From Streptomyces niger (lineage in GTDB: Bacteria > Actinomycetota > Actinomycetes > Streptomycetales > Streptomycetaceae), in NCBI RefSeq assembly GCF_000718305.1, contig NZ_JOFQ01000003.1, positions 62,001 through 126,000 of the forward strand: a DNA stretch of 64,000 bases, read 5' to 3'. The position numbers and the translations under genes are program-made. The notes under the pieces were generated by a model. The model was not told where the DNA came from, made no database searches, and saw only the letters and a list, made by a program, of their open reading frames with translations. Positions 16,483 to 24,906 of the stretch are shown here, one piece after another (position 1 is the stretch's first letter; every line of letters starts with the position of its first letter).

Positions 16483-17043
16483 TCAGTGCCCCGCCGTGAG
16501 CGTGTCGAGCAGCAGGCCGCACAGGTCGTCCGGTGCCACCTCGCCGAGCTCGTCGAAGGCACCGGACCGCCGGCCCAGCGCGATCCCGATGATCGCCGCG
16601 ACCGTCATCTCGGCGCGCAGCCGGGGCCGGTCCCGCCCCTCCGCGACGAACCGTCGGTGCAGGGGCTTCACCAGCCGCTCGTGGAGCGCGGCGCGGGCGG
16701 CCCCCTCCGCCGCCGGCTCGGCCAGGTGCTGGACGGCGACCTGGAGGACGGGGACGAGCCCGCGGTGGTCGGCCCGCTTCAGGATGTACAGCAGCCGTTC
16801 CGGGTCGAGCAGGTCACCCGGGTCCGAATCGCCGTGTTCGGCCTCGACAGTGGCCAGGTACAGCTGCGTCTTGCCCCCGAAGTAGCGGGCGATGAGGGCC
16901 GGGTCCACGCCCGCGCGGCGGCCGATGTCCCGGGTGGTGGTGCGGTCGAAGCCGCGCTCGGCGAACAGCTCGCCCGCCGCCCGCAGCAGCGACTCGCGAC
17001 TGCGCGCGGAGTCCCTGCGGCGTGCCTCCTGCGTCCCGCTCAC
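16483..17043 (-). CDS. TetR-family regulator
   Basis: A 186-residue regulator with an N-terminal HTH (SLLRAAGELFAERGFDRTTTRDIGRRAGV...ARYFGGK), followed by a divergent ligand-binding domain with Leu-rich helices. It is the second gene of an operon with the DHA2 exporter: the exporter stop and this start overlap by 4 bp (ATGA, 17040-17043). This arrangement, and the TGTCATC palindrome 79 bp upstream of the exporter, suggest that it represses the pair and is relieved by an exported compound. Confidence 0.92.
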   Translation of the reverse strand: MSGTQEARRRDSARSRESLLRAAGELFAERGFDRTTTRDIGRRAGVDPALIARYFGGKTQLYLATVEAEHGDSDPGDLLDPERLLYILKRADHRGLVPVLQVAVQHLAEPAAEGAARAALHERLVKPLHRRFVAEGRDRPRLRAEMTVAAIIGIALGRRSGAFDELGEVAPDDLCGLLLDTLTAGH

Positions 17044-18557
17044 CGCTGTGCCTCCGTGTCCTCCGCGCCCGCCGTTCCTTCGGGGCCGGGCCCCGTGGCG
17101 ATCACCCTACGTGACCCGCCGCCCGCCACCGTCTCACCGGACTCGGACGCCCTGCGGGACGGCGTGGCGGGGCGCCGGGTGCGGACCAGCAGGTACCCGG
17201 TGAGGGCGGTGATCACCCAGACCGCGCAGCCGGCGAGCCCGGCGACCTGGTAGCCGTGTTCGGCGGGCAGCCCCTGGGCTCCGGGATGTGCCGCGAGGAC
17301 GGCCGCGCTGAACGCGCTGCCCGCGGAGTACCCGATGTACTTCACGACCTGGTTGAAGCTCATGGCGCTGCTCGTCTCGTGCGCCGGTACCGCACCCACG
17401 ATCAGCGCCGGCATCACGGACATCGTGACACCGGCGCCCAGGCCGATGAGCCCCATGGCGACGAACGCCTCCCAGAGACCGCCGCGGACACCGGTGAACA
17501 GCGCGGTGCCGCACAGGCAGATCAGGCAGCCCAGGGGCAGCAGCCGGCCGGGCGGGACGGTGCGGGACACCAGCCTGACGAGGCGGCCCGACACCATGCT
17601 GGCCACCGAGAACGGTGTCAGGATCAGGCCGGCTACCACGACCGAGGCGCCGAAACCGTAACCGGCCGACTCGGGTGTCTGGATGTACTGGGGCACCATC
17701 GACAGCATCACGTACATGCCCACACCGGAGAGCAGCGCGGTCAGGTCGGAGGCGAGCACCGACCGGTCCCGGACCAACCGCATGTCGACCAGGGGATGGG
17801 CGGTACGCAACTCGTGCACCACCCACCAGGCCAGCAGCAGCACCGAGGCCGCGACCAGGCCGAGCAGCCGGCCCGACGCCCAGCCCCAGCGACCGCCCAC
17901 CGTGGTCGCGTAGAGCAGCCCGGCCAGCCCCGCGGCCAGCAGCACCGCGCCGAGGACGTCCAGCGGATTCTTGGGCCGCCGCGGCGACGGGGGAAGTACG
18001 AAGGCGAGGGCGGCCAGCGCGAGTGCCGCGGCGAGCGCCGCGAACCAGAAGCCGGCGTGCAGTCCCAGGTACTGGGCGAGTACGCCGGTGAGCGGGTAGC
18101 CCAGCCCCACGCCGGCGGCGGAGGTGAGGGAGAGGGTTGCCACCGCGTGCCGGGCGCGTTCGGGCGGCAGGGCGTCCCGCGCGGTGGCCATGGCCAGCGG
18201 GGTGAGCGCGATACCGATGCCCTGCAGCGCGCGCCCCACGACCAGGCCGGTGAAGCCGGACGGCAGGGCCGCCAGCAGACTGCCCACGAGGGTCAGCGCC
18301 AGCCCGCCGAGGATGACCCGGCGGCGCTGCGGCCCGTCGCCGAGCCGCCCCATCAGCGGCGTGACCACCGCGCCCACCAGCATCGTCACCGTCAGCGACC
18401 ACTGAGCCACGTCCAGGGACACATGGTCGACCCGCGCGATCGTCGGGATCAGCGGCGCCCCCAGACTGCTGATGATCGCCACCAGCATCCCCACCGAGAG
18501 CAGCACCGGCACCAGCGCCCGCTCCCTCCGCGAGCGGGTCGTACCTGCGTCGTGCAC
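17040..18557 (-). CDS. DHA2-type MFS drug exporter (14 TM)
   Basis: A 505-residue major-facilitator protein with about 14 hydrophobic helices. It has motif A (GRLGDGPQRRRVILGG) and the exporter-type motif C region in SLTSAAGVGLGYPLTG. Length and helix number match the EmrB/QacA group of proton-driven multidrug exporters. The chosen start is the GTG at 18557, with GGAGG 8 nt upstream; the longer frame includes TGTCAT repeat DNA. Co-transcribed with the TetR gene behind it. Confidence 0.92.
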   Translation of the reverse strand: MHDAGTTRSRRERALVPVLLSVGMLVAIISSLGAPLIPTIARVDHVSLDVAQWSLTVTMLVGAVVTPLMGRLGDGPQRRRVILGGLALTLVGSLLAALPSGFTGLVVGRALQGIGIALTPLAMATARDALPPERARHAVATLSLTSAAGVGLGYPLTGVLAQYLGLHAGFWFAALAAALALAALAFVLPPSPRRPKNPLDVLGAVLLAAGLAGLLYATTVGGRWGWASGRLLGLVAASVLLLAWWVVHELRTAHPLVDMRLVRDRSVLASDLTALLSGVGMYVMLSMVPQYIQTPESAGYGFGASVVVAGLILTPFSVASMVSGRLVRLVSRTVPPGRLLPLGCLICLCGTALFTGVRGGLWEAFVAMGLIGLGAGVTMSVMPALIVGAVPAHETSSAMSFNQVVKYIGYSAGSAFSAAVLAAHPGAQGLPAEHGYQVAGLAGCAVWVITALTGYLLVRTRRPATPSRRASESGETVAGGGSRRVIATGPGPEGTAGAEDTEAQR

Positions 18558-18610
18558 AGCGGATTCCTCCTGTCGAGCCGGCCGTCCGGTCATGGCATGC
18601 CACGGCACGT

Positions 18611-18653
18611 CATGTCATGTCATGTCATCAAGCGATGTCATCATACGATGACA
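18611..18653 (-). promoter_or_regulatory. Candidate TetR operator and CATGT repeats before the MFS gene
   Basis: TGTCATC-ATAC-GATGACA at 18636-18653 is a perfect 7-bp inverted repeat with a 4-bp centre. CATGT is repeated three times at 18611-18625, partly matching one half-site. The location, 79-96 bp upstream of the GTG at 18557, suits control by the downstream TetR. Confidence 0.55.
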
Positions 18654-18660
18654 AGCCTGA

Positions 18661-19156
18661 GCCCAACCGAGCCGCTGACCGAACAACTGCGACCGCGGCC
18701 CCGGGCGACCGACCCCGTGCCGGTGCCGTGGGCCGTGTCCTGGGTCATGACCTGGGCTATGTCTTGGGCTATGTCCTGGGTCAGGCCGAAGGTGACCGGG
18801 TAGACGGTGGACCCGGCGGGGAGGCGGCGGCGCTGTTACAGCGCAAGGGGAGGCGCGCGGCCGGCGGTGAGGATGGCCCACATTGTCCACGGGTCGGAGA
18901 TGCGGAACTCCATCCATTCGATCCACGCGATGCCCGTTACCCGTTGCCCGTTGCCCGATGCCCGTTGCCCCGTACGGAAAAGTGGCAATATGTGCGCGAG
19001 GCAGCGACTTCGAGTCATCGGAGTCATCGGAGTCATCGGAGTCATCGGAGTCATCGGAAGCGCAGCGCCTCGATCCGCAACGCTGTTGCGGTGACTGTTT
19101 CCGTCCACCACGAGTCCCACGGCGCCCGTGCCGCCGCCGAGTTCGGAGTCCCGGCA
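18661..19156. repeat. Gene-free spacer with 15-, 8- and 9-bp tandem arrays
   Basis: 18729-18785 repeats CTGGGYYATGWCYTGGGCTATGT-type 15-bp units. 18941-18968 repeats CCCGTTGC. 19012-19056 contains five perfect GAGTCATCG units. Open frames here consist of repeats (for example SSESSESSES) and are not credible genes. Confidence 0.75.
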
Positions 19157-19810
19157 GTGCTTTTCGACGTCACCCGCAGCGAACTCGCCGACATCTTCGG
19201 CGAGGACCGGCTCGCGACCCTGCCCGCCACCGCCTTCCCGCTCTCCACCGCGGACACCAAGGGCGCCCGCCTCCTGCAGACCGTGGGCGTCCCCACCGGA
19301 ACGCTCCTGCTGCGTGAGCCCGACGAGGACTCCGGTCGGTTGCCCCTCGTCCGGGATGTCGTCGACGTCGCGGACTTCGACGACGCCTCACAGGAAGCGG
19401 GCGCTTGGCCCGTCATCGGTTGGCTGCTCAACGCCCACCTCGCCCTCGACCCCGGTTCCGGCAAGGTGCACGCCTTTGACGCCGACGAGGAGACCGTGCA
19501 GGAGCTCCACGCGGACGTCTCCTCGCTCGTCCAGGTCACCCTCCGGTTCCAGCGCCTGCTCGACGAGTTCACCTTCAGCGGCGACGACGGCGATAACGGT
19601 GGCGACGGCGCTATCGGCGACGACGGCAACGAGGATGCCGACTTCGAACGCCTGGAGCGCGAGGTCGAGCGCATTCGGCAGGAGACGAGCAGCATCGACC
19701 CGCTTCCCTTCCAGGACGACGACACCGTCTGGTCGGTGGTCGGCGAGGAGATCGCCGCGGGCCAACGCTTCGAGGACGACAGCCCGGGAGCCCGCTCGCT
19801 CTACGGGTGA
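19157..19810 (+). CDS. SUKH-4-family immunity protein (orphan)
   Basis: From the GTG at 19157 (GGAG 8 nt upstream) the product is 217 residues, beginning VLFDVTRSELADIFGEDRLA. The block TAFPLSTADTKGARLLQTVGVPTGTLLLREP, the GWLLNAHLALDPGSGKVHAFDADEE turn and a C-terminal acidic low-complexity linker (GDDGDNGGDGAIGDDGNED) are characteristic of Streptomyces SUKH-4 proteins. These neutralise polymorphic or contact-delivered toxins, or act as scaffold proteins. No toxin or RHS/secretion gene is next to it. An alternative GTG at 19091 would add 22 residues. Downstream DNA is degenerate, so a partner may have been lost. Confidence 0.82.
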   Translation: MLFDVTRSELADIFGEDRLATLPATAFPLSTADTKGARLLQTVGVPTGTLLLREPDEDSGRLPLVRDVVDVADFDDASQEAGAWPVIGWLLNAHLALDPGSGKVHAFDADEETVQELHADVSSLVQVTLRFQRLLDEFTFSGDDGDNGGDGAIGDDGNEDADFERLEREVERIRQETSSIDPLPFQDDDTVWSVVGEEIAAGQRFEDDSPGARSLYG

Positions 19811-20829
19811 CCATCGGCTGGTCCCACAACTTCGCGACGATCAGGCCCGGGTCATCGGTCGTGTGCACTCGCACGTCGCGGCTGTTCACAGCCACTCGTC
19901 CGCGATCTCGTCCGCCCGTGCCGACCGCCGCTGATGGAATCCCGCATGAACCCGCTGGCCAGCAACGTCGACCATTCGGACATCCGCTGCGCCATCGCCC
20001 GGAACGTCTCCGGGTCCGGCCCAAGCGAAGCGGACGTGACGACCGCCCTCGGGCAGCTCTCCCGGCGGGGCGCCAAGGCATGCGACCACGACGTCATGGC
20101 CCGCGCGATGCACAGCGACGCAACGGTTCAGTGTGACTGGAGGGCGTTCGATCGCCCGACCTCCATCTCGGGCTTCTCTCAACATATGGACCAAGGGTCC
20201 GCTTGTTTGCTCGGCGGAGTGCGCTGGCCGTGACCGACCCCGTGCGTGTCCTGGGCCACGCGGGATGACAGTGAGGAATGCTCCTCGGTGGGACTCGGCG
20301 GTACGAAGAGCGTCGTAGTTGAGCATCTCTTCGTCGAGTGACTCGTCGAGTGACTCGTCGAGCGGTCTCGCTAGTTCGATGGTTGCCGTACCGCGATGCG
20401 TGTCGTACCAAGGCTCCGGGTCGCTGTGTCCGGAGCCGAGCCCGCCCTCGTTCACGGAGCAGAAGGCATTGGTGGAGACGCCGTCGTTCTGTGGGGGCTT
20501 CGCGGCCGACGGCTGGTCCCTCACCCACTCCTGACTGTCCGCGTTGATGAGGAAGAAGCAACGCCGGGTCCGGGAGCGAAGGCACGACAGGCCAGAAGGA
20601 TCTTCACCGATGTGCTCATTGACCCAAGTCTGGTCGTTGGCTGGCTTCGTTGATCTCCAGGAACAGCGTTTCCCGACGGGTTCTGAAGTCAGTTGATGAT
20701 CACCGGCTTCGCGCGTGTCGACCGGGCATGACGACGGTGCCGTGAAACAGCAAAAAAGGGAAGACGGCGCCAACGCGCCGTTGGCAGGATGTCCGGGCTC
20801 AACACTCGATGGGAAAGGACTCAACGACC
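19811..20829. other. 1-kb region without a convincing gene
   Basis: No family is recognisable on either strand. One plus frame (19934-20233, 99 residues, beginning MESRMNPLASNVDHSD) keeps strongly GC-ending codons for its first 60 codons and then loses them, as if it were the start of a broken gene. A 12-bp array TGACTCGTCGAG (x2.5) lies near 20332-20362. Base composition is lower in GC than in flanking operons, typical of decayed accessory DNA. Confidence 0.5.
20301..20456 (+). repeat. Direct repeat, copy 1 (of the OYE leader)
   Basis: 20401-20456 matches 31176-31231 at 55 of 56 bases (TGTCGTACCAAGGCTYCGGG... to TTCACG). Weaker similarity extends left (TTCGAT..T.GCCGTAC..CGATG, and GTACGARGRGYGTCGTAGTT at 20301). 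Same orientation as copy 2, 10,775 bp apart. Confidence 0.85.
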
Positions 20830-21240
20830 GTGGCTCGTGCCATCACTCTGATCCGCTCCGCTTCCCTGTCCGACGTCGCCGAGTACGCTTATGCAGCTAC
20901 GGCGCCTGCCGAGTCCCGCCTGATCTTCCTTGCCGGGGCGTGTCCACTGAACGACGACGGCTCGACAGCAGCGATCGGGGACTACGCAGGTCAGGCGCTG
21001 AAGGCCGTCGAGAACATGCAGGCTGCTCTCACTGCCGCCGGCGCGTCCCTTCAGGACGTCATCAGTACGAGGGTTCTCGTGGCATCGGCCCGTCGGGAGG
21101 ATTTGGTGGCTGCTTGGGAGGTAGTCCGGGACTCGTTCGCTGACCATGATGTTCCCAGCACTTTGATGGGTGTCACTGTGCTGGGTTATAAGGACCAGCT
21201 CGTCGAGATCGAGGCCGTCGCCGCTGTACTCGATTCGTGA
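20830..21240 (+). CDS. RidA/YjgF-family protein
   Basis: A 136-residue trimeric-barrel protein of the RidA superfamily, whose best-known members hydrolyse reactive enamines/imines made by PLP enzymes. FLAGACPLNDDGS, QALKAVENMQAALTAAGASLQDVISTRVLVA and the C-terminal KDQLVEIEAVAAVL follow the family pattern. The canonical Arg of RidA (R-x-K/R near the C-terminus) is not apparent, placing it among the Rid4-7 type. The GTG at 20830 has AAGGA 10 nt upstream; an ATG at 20809 has none. It stands alone between decayed sequences. Confidence 0.87.
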   Translation: MARAITLIRSASLSDVAEYAYAATAPAESRLIFLAGACPLNDDGSTAAIGDYAGQALKAVENMQAALTAAGASLQDVISTRVLVASARREDLVAAWEVVRDSFADHDVPSTLMGVTVLGYKDQLVEIEAVAAVLDS

Positions 21241-21970
21241 TGCCCGCTGACACACTGCGGCGGCCGAGCGCGGCCTGGACGCTGCCACCCTCCTTCATCA
21301 GCAGGGTGGTGCCGAAGCCGCCATAACCGCCACAAACGTGATCTCCGTCGATCTATCTCCGTGGAACTCGGGAGACTACGAGCCCGATGCGTACAGGGTC
21401 TTCTTCACAGTGGAACCGCACCTCGTCCAACAGTTCACTGAGAACGTGCTGATGCGCATGCAAGACGGCACGCAAGACGGCATGCGTGCCGTCACGCCGA
21501 GGCGGGCTGCGATCTGCATCGAGACAATCCGCATCTGTCCGGTGGTCCCGGCCCCCAGCGCGGACTGGCGGAAGCAACTGCGCTCGGCCAACGGCCCTAA
21601 CTGGCGTTAACAAAAGCGGTTTCACCAAGGTCCACCTCGCGGCGGATGGGCGCGGTCTGCCCCTGGCTGTCGTGGTCACGCCGGGCAATGTCAACGACTC
21701 CACCGTGTTCGACACTGCTGCGCCTTCACTGGGCGCGCCGTCGCGTGCTTGTTCATCACGCGGCCCTCACGCAGCCAGGGGGTCTCGCACTGGCCTGCCC
21801 ATCCGAGGCAGGGCCAGCAACGGGTCGATCGCCGCCCACGATTCATCGGTCGGTTCATGGGCGTCGCACCACGAACAGGCCAGCGTCGCCAGCACTTTGC
21901 GGGCCCGGCTCAGGACCAACTGCGCCGCTTCGCGTCGAGACCGTTCTGTGTGATGAGGCAGCCGACGAGG
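21241..21970. other. Degenerate spacer containing a transposase scrap
   Basis: Apart from the transposase fragment, no gene is recognisable between RidA and the epimerase-like gene. The frames on both strands are short and codon use is inconsistent. CAAGACGGCACG/CAAGACGGCATG is a local 12-bp duplication near 21461-21484. Confidence 0.5.
21560..21760 (+). pseudogene. IS5-like transposase fragment
   Basis: Reading GFTKVHLAADGRGLPLAVVV then TPGNVNDSTVFD matches the region around the first catalytic Asp of IS5-group DDE transposases. The upstream piece (ADWRKQLRSANGPNWR) is in another frame, and nothing of the N- or C-terminal thirds remains. It is a dead remnant; no terminal repeats were found. 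Confidence 0.7.
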
Positions 21971-22993
21971 TCATGCGCCGATGCCGTGGGCGAGCAGGCT
22001 TTCGGCGGTGTCCGCGATCGTGTCCTCGATCGGACGCGCCTTCCAGCCGAGGAGCTTCTCCGCCTTCGCACCGGTCGCGTCGAGGTCGCGGCCCAGCTGG
22101 TGCTTGAGCAGGCGCAGTTCGGGGTTGACGGTGGCCAGGGCCCGGGTGAGCCAGACGGGCAGTTCGCGGGTCGGGGCCTTGGCGGCGCGTTCGCCCAGGC
22201 GGTCGTGCAGGATGCGGGCGATGTCGACGACGCGCAGGCTGTGGCCCGCGACGGCGAGGAAGCGTTCGTCGGCGGCCGCGGGGTCGGTCATGGCGCGCAC
22301 GTGCAGGTCGGCGACGTCGCGGACGTCGACGTAGCCCATGCCGAAGGGCGGGCAGGCGGGGACGCGTCCCTCCAGCATCCTGCGGACCAGGCGCAGGGAG
22401 GGCGGGTCGTCGGGGCCGAGGAGGGGGCCGAAGACGCCCACGGGGTGTACGGCGGTCAGTTCCATACCGCCGCCTTCCTCTTGGATGAACTGCCAGGCGG
22501 CACGCTCGGCGAGGGTCTTGGAACGCTGGTAGGGCGGGATATCGGCGTCGATGTCGGTCCAGTCCTCCTCGGTGAACGGGGTGGAGCGTGGGGGGTGTCC
22601 GATGCCGACGGCGCCGAAGGCGCTGGTCAGCACGGTACGGCGGACGCCTGCGTCACGGGCGGCGCGCAGGACGCGCAGGACCCCTTCGCGGGCCGGGACG
22701 ACCAGGTCGTCGTCGCTTGCGGGGGTGTGACGCAGGGTGGGTGAAGCGACGTGGAGGACGTGCTCACAGTCGGCTACGGCGGCGTCCCAGCCGTCGGAGT
22801 GCTGGAGGTCGGCGCGTACGACGGTGAGCCGGTCGTCGTCGAAGACGGCGGCCTCGTGCAGCCGGGAGCGCAAGGCCGGTTCGCGCTGTGGGTCGCGGAC
22901 GGTGGTGCGGACGGTGTGGCCGGCGTCGAGCAGGGCGAGGATGCACCAGCTTCCGATGAATCCGGTTCCTCCGGTGACCAGTACGGGTGTCAT
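21971..22993 (-). CDS. NAD(P)-dependent epimerase/reductase (DFR/CCR-like extended SDR)
   Basis: The 340-residue product has the Rossmann motif VTGGTGFIGS, the Asp-binding VVRADLQHSDGW, and the catalytic Tyr-x3-Lys in PPYQRSKTLAE, typical of extended SDRs close to dihydroflavonol and cinnamoyl-CoA reductases. It likely reduces a carbonyl on an aldehyde or ketone using NADPH. GAGGAG lies 7 nt upstream. It is the last gene of a three-gene set led by the aldo/keto reductase, separated by 10 bp from a 45-residue membrane peptide. Confidence 0.92.
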   Translation of the reverse strand: MTPVLVTGGTGFIGSWCILALLDAGHTVRTTVRDPQREPALRSRLHEAAVFDDDRLTVVRADLQHSDGWDAAVADCEHVLHVASPTLRHTPASDDDLVVPAREGVLRVLRAARDAGVRRTVLTSAFGAVGIGHPPRSTPFTEEDWTDIDADIPPYQRSKTLAERAAWQFIQEEGGGMELTAVHPVGVFGPLLGPDDPPSLRLVRRMLEGRVPACPPFGMGYVDVRDVADLHVRAMTDPAAADERFLAVAGHSLRVVDIARILHDRLGERAAKAPTRELPVWLTRALATVNPELRLLKHQLGRDLDATGAKAEKLLGWKARPIEDTIADTAESLLAHGIGA

Positions 22994-23003
22994 GGGTGTC
23001 TCC

Positions 23004-23141
23004 TCAGCTGGTGGCGTGGGTGGGAAGGGGGTGGGTGGGGGTGTCGCGGGCAGTGGTCGGGTGGATGCCCTTGCGCGGGTCGAACACGAGGAACGCGCCG
23101 ACGGCCAGGAGGATGCCGTAGACCACCCAGCCGGTGTTCAT
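23004..23141 (-). CDS. 45-residue single-TM peptide coupled to AKR
   Basis: The frame begins MNTGWVVYGILLAVGAFLVF and ends with a Thr/Pro-rich tail (TTARDTPTHPLPTHATS). It is a small protein with one hydrophobic helix (residues 4-20) followed by DPRKG, so the tail is probably cytoplasmic. Its ATG overlaps the aldo/keto reductase stop (ATGA at 23138-23141), and the epimerase-like gene starts 10 bp after its stop. This packing strongly supports translation. No function is recognised; it could anchor or modulate a partner enzyme. Confidence 0.65.
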   Translation of the reverse strand: MNTGWVVYGILLAVGAFLVFDPRKGIHPTTARDTPTHPLPTHATS

Positions 23142-24187
23142 GACAGCGCCATGCCGGGGATGCGCCGGCGGATGGCCTCCAGCTCGGCTTCGTCGGAGAC
23201 GCCCTGCCAGTCGTGGCGCGGGGTGTACGGGGCTTCCAGGGTGCGCACCTCGTCGTCGGTGAGGTCGATGTCGAGGGAGGCCACGGCCTGGTCGATCTGG
23301 CGGATGGAGCCGGCGCCGACCAGGGGCGCGGTGACCACCGGCTGGCGGCGCAGCCAGGCGAGCGCGATCTGGGCGCGGCTCGCGCCGTGCGCGTCGGCCA
23401 CCTGGCCGACCGCGTCGGTGATCGCCTTGTTGGAGGCTTCCTGTGCGGGTGCGTAGAGCAGATCGGCGTAGGCCGCGTCGGTTTCGGAGCGTTGGGTGGT
23501 GCGGGCGTCGTCCCAGGCCCGGGCCAGGCGGCCGCGGGCCAGGGGGGACCAGATGAGGGTGCCGACGCCTTCGTCCAGGCACAGCGGGATCATCTCCCGT
23601 TCCTCTTCGCGGGCGAGGAGGTTGTAGTGGTTCTGCATCGACACGAACCGCGCCCAGCCGTGCTGCTTCTGCAGGTGGAGGGCCTTGGCGAACTCCCAGG
23701 CGTGCATGGAGGAGGCGCCGAGGTAGCGGACCTTGCCGGCCTGCACCAGGTCGCTGAGGGCCTGGAGGGTCTCCTCCCAGGGGGTGGAGTGGTCGTTGCG
23801 GTGGATCTGGTAGAGGTCGATGTAGTCCGTGCCGAGGCGGCGCAGGGAGTGGTCGACCTCCGTCATGATCGCCTTGCGTGACAGTCCGCGTCCGTTCGGG
23901 CCCGGGCGCATCGGGTGACGTAGTTTCGTGGCGATGACCACGGCGTCGCGGTCGGCGTAGTCCTTCAGTGCGCGGCCGAGAATTTCCTCGCTGGAGCCGT
24001 TGGAGTACAGGTTGGCGGTGTCGAAGAAGTTGATGCCCGCCTCCAGGGCGTGCTTGATGAGCGGGCGGGCCTCCTCCTCGCCCTTCGACCAGACGGGGTG
24101 CCCGCGGTCGGGCTCGCCGTAGGTCATGGCGCCGATGGCGATCGGTGACACGTCCAGGCCGGTGGTGCCGAGCTTGATGTAGTGCAT
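23138..24187 (-). CDS. Aldo/keto reductase
   Basis: A 349-residue NADPH-dependent TIM-barrel reductase. The catalytic tetrad is visible: Asp in NFFDTAN, Tyr in NLYSNGSSEEILG, Lys in VIATKLRHP, His in DLYQIHRND. The cofactor loop is in PLVGAGSIRQIDQAV. It resembles YajO/AKR subfamilies that reduce aldehydes and alpha-keto compounds. The ATG has GAGGGG 4 nt upstream. It is divergent from a TetR gene, with two operator-like palindromes between them, and heads an operon with a small membrane peptide and an extended SDR. Confidence 0.94.
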   Translation of the reverse strand: MHYIKLGTTGLDVSPIAIGAMTYGEPDRGHPVWSKGEEEARPLIKHALEAGINFFDTANLYSNGSSEEILGRALKDYADRDAVVIATKLRHPMRPGPNGRGLSRKAIMTEVDHSLRRLGTDYIDLYQIHRNDHSTPWEETLQALSDLVQAGKVRYLGASSMHAWEFAKALHLQKQHGWARFVSMQNHYNLLAREEEREMIPLCLDEGVGTLIWSPLARGRLARAWDDARTTQRSETDAAYADLLYAPAQEASNKAITDAVGQVADAHGASRAQIALAWLRRQPVVTAPLVGAGSIRQIDQAVASLDIDLTDDEVRTLEAPYTPRHDWQGVSDEAELEAIRRRIPGMALS

Positions 24188-24205
24188 GGTGCCCCTCTAA
24201 AGTAA

Positions 24206-24245
24206 GTGGAGAACTCTCCGAATAACGTAGTGGAGAGTTCTCCAC
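24206..24245. promoter_or_regulatory. Paired TetR operators between AKR and tetR
   Basis: GTGGAGA-GT-TCTCCAC at 24230-24245 is a perfect 7-2-7 palindrome. GTGGAGA-AC-TCTCCGA at 24206-24221 is the same site with two changes. Centres are 24 bp apart. The pair fills the 76-bp divergent promoter, so the TetR protein probably controls both directions. Confidence 0.75.
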
Positions 24246-24263
24246 TTAGCAAGGGGAGATCTC

Positions 24264-24806
24264 GTGGTCCGATCCGACGCCCGTGAGAACAGGGCACGCA
24301 TCCTCGCTGCCGCCCGCGAGGCGCTGGGCGAGGACGGCGGCACGTCGATGAACCAGATCGCCCAGCGCGCCGGTGTCGGGCCGGGCACGCTGTACCGCAA
24401 CTTCCCCACCCGCGAGGCGCTGGTCCTGGCCGTCTACCAGGACGAGGTCACCCGCATCACCGGCACCGTGCCCGACCTGCTCGCCGAGTTGCCGCCCCTG
24501 GAGGCGCTGCGCGCCTGGACGCTCGATCTGGTCGAGGCCATGCGCAGGAAGCACGGCCTGGGCGAGGCCCTCAGCCCCAGCGCGCACCAGGCGATGAGCG
24601 AACAGAGCTACGGCCCGGTCATCACCGCCATCACCGAGCTCCTCGACGCCGGCAAGGAGGACGGGAGCATCCGCGCGGACGCGGACCCCGGTGACTTCCT
24701 CCAGCTCACCGGTGCGCTCTGGCGTGCCGCCGCCGTCCCCGAGGACCGCGCTCCGCGCATGCTCGCGCTCATCCTCGACGGGCTGCGCGCACAGCCGCAG
24801 CGCTGA
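24264..24806 (+). CDS. TetR-family regulator of the AKR operon
   Basis: A 180-residue regulator with HTH NRARILAAAREALGEDGG, SMNQIAQRAGVGPGTLYRNF and a ligand domain of the TetR_C_33/SbtR-like type. The start is the GTG at 24264, GGGGAG 5 nt upstream. It is divergent from the aldo/keto reductase operon, and the two palindromes between them are its likely targets. Small electrophiles or aldehydes that are AKR substrates would be logical inducers (inference). Confidence 0.93.
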   Translation: MVRSDARENRARILAAAREALGEDGGTSMNQIAQRAGVGPGTLYRNFPTREALVLAVYQDEVTRITGTVPDLLAELPPLEALRAWTLDLVEAMRRKHGLGEALSPSAHQAMSEQSYGPVITAITELLDAGKEDGSIRADADPGDFLQLTGALWRAAAVPEDRAPRMLALILDGLRAQPQR

Positions 24807-24906
24807 GGACCGGCCGGAGATCATCGGAGATCAGTCGAGGACCGGCCGGAGACCGGGTGACGACCGCGTGCTGACGGTGGCGCGCGGTCGTGTCCGGCGA
24901 AGGTGC

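Noticed and set aside
19886..20824. 312-residue minus-strand open frame with NEGGLGSGHSDPEPWYD, repeated at 31147-31554
   Set aside because: The shared peptide comes only from the duplicated DNA element; surrounding sequence is unlike and codon use is poor.
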